Source: Spongiivirga sp046524175 (GTDB taxonomy: Bacteria; Bacteroidota; Bacteroidia; Flavobacteriales; Flavobacteriaceae). Taken from it: a stretch of DNA of 64,000 nucleotides. The stretch lies in the NCBI RefSeq assembly GCF_046524175.1, contig NZ_JBEFZF010000011.1, forward strand, positions 1-64,000, given 5' to 3'. Of the stretch, positions 63,910 to 64,000 are shown piece by piece. The notes beneath the pieces are model-generated. The model saw nothing but the letters and a program-made list of their open reading frames with translations, ran no database searches and was not told the origin of the DNA. A program made the translations under genes and the position numbers. Position 1 is the first letter of the stretch. Each line of letters opens with the position of its first letter.

Positions 63910-64000
63910 ATGACAGGAAGTAGAGCCGCAATACGATATGCCAAAGCACTGCTTGACCTTGCAAAGCAAAGCAAGGCCGATGCAGCAGTTAATGATGATA
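63910..64000 (+). CDS. atpH: F0F1 ATP synthase subunit delta (partial, 5' end)
   Basis: The first 30 codons only; the gene runs off the right edge. The N-terminus MTGSRAAIRYAKALLDLAKQ has the A-x-R-Y-A-K-A-L-x-x-x-A pattern of delta subunits. It starts 6 bp after the atpF stop. Confidence 0.85.
   Translation, partial: MTGSRAAIRYAKALLDLAKQSKADAAVNDD

Overview
The window looks like chromosomal DNA of a marine-type member of the Bacteroidota, most likely a Flavobacteriaceae bacterium. The evidence is a low-GC genome, type IX secretion (T9SS) and gliding genes (a giant SprB-like adhesin, a PorP/SprF protein, SprE/PorW), several families known mainly from flavobacteria (DUF6341, DUF6427, DUF6168, DUF6909, DUF4837, GIN-domain), and promoters of the Bacteroidota type (TTG, about 20 nt, TAnnTTTG) with almost no Shine-Dalgarno sites. 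No rRNA, IS element, phage or CRISPR array was seen.

Layout. 1-11.3 kb (minus): a 3635-residue SprB-like surface adhesin followed by a PorP/SprF gene that runs off the left edge. 11.5-20.5 kb: housekeeping genes (alpha/beta hydrolase, folB, a tRNA-Cys gene plus two divergent tRNA-Cys-like genes, LysE exporter, GIN-domain protein, MltD-like transglycosylase, DUF4837 lipoprotein, TatA, M23 peptidase, GH3 protein). 20.9-49.3 kb (plus): a large surface-polysaccharide locus. It starts with a DUF6909 protein, a Wzz-like protein and ManA. It continues with dTDP-L-rhamnose genes (rfbBACD), a pseudaminic-acid-type nonulosonate module (pseB, pseC, pseF, pseG, two formyltransferases, a PIG-L deacetylase, pseI), then flippase, KpsS-like transferase, polymerase and ligase-like genes. 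It ends with an epimerase, GT4, gmd, an rmd-like reductase, an initiating sugar transferase, ugd, UDP-xylose synthase and a second O-antigen ligase-like protein. 49.4-58.1 kb: purD, DUF6341, DUF6427, upp, DUF4254, GT9, a PaaE-like reductase and an ABC transporter pair. 58.3-64 kb: sprE, bactofilin, and the atp operon (atpZ, DUF6168, atpB, atpE, atpF, start of atpH).

How the genes fit together. The polysaccharide locus encodes supply of dTDP-L-rhamnose, a CMP-nonulosonate, a GDP-6-deoxyhexose, UDP-glucuronate and UDP-xylose, together with initiation, flipping, polymerisation and ligation functions. In Bacteroidota, T9SS cargo can be anchored to LPS, so this locus may also matter for display of surface adhesins; that link is inference.

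The two observations I rank highest are these. First, the nonulosonate module has no PseH-type N-acetyltransferase and instead carries two tandem formyltransferase-like genes and a PIG-L deacetylase, which suggests an N-formylated pseudaminic acid variant. Second, two tandem tRNA-Cys-like genes keep a GCA anticodon and U73 but have C instead of the near-universal U at position 33, with a compensatory change in the anticodon stem. Smaller items are a two-hairpin dispersed intergenic element, a 27-bp element placed just before three consecutive rfb genes, an apparently shortened rfbD, and a 15-bp hairpin between atpE and atpF.
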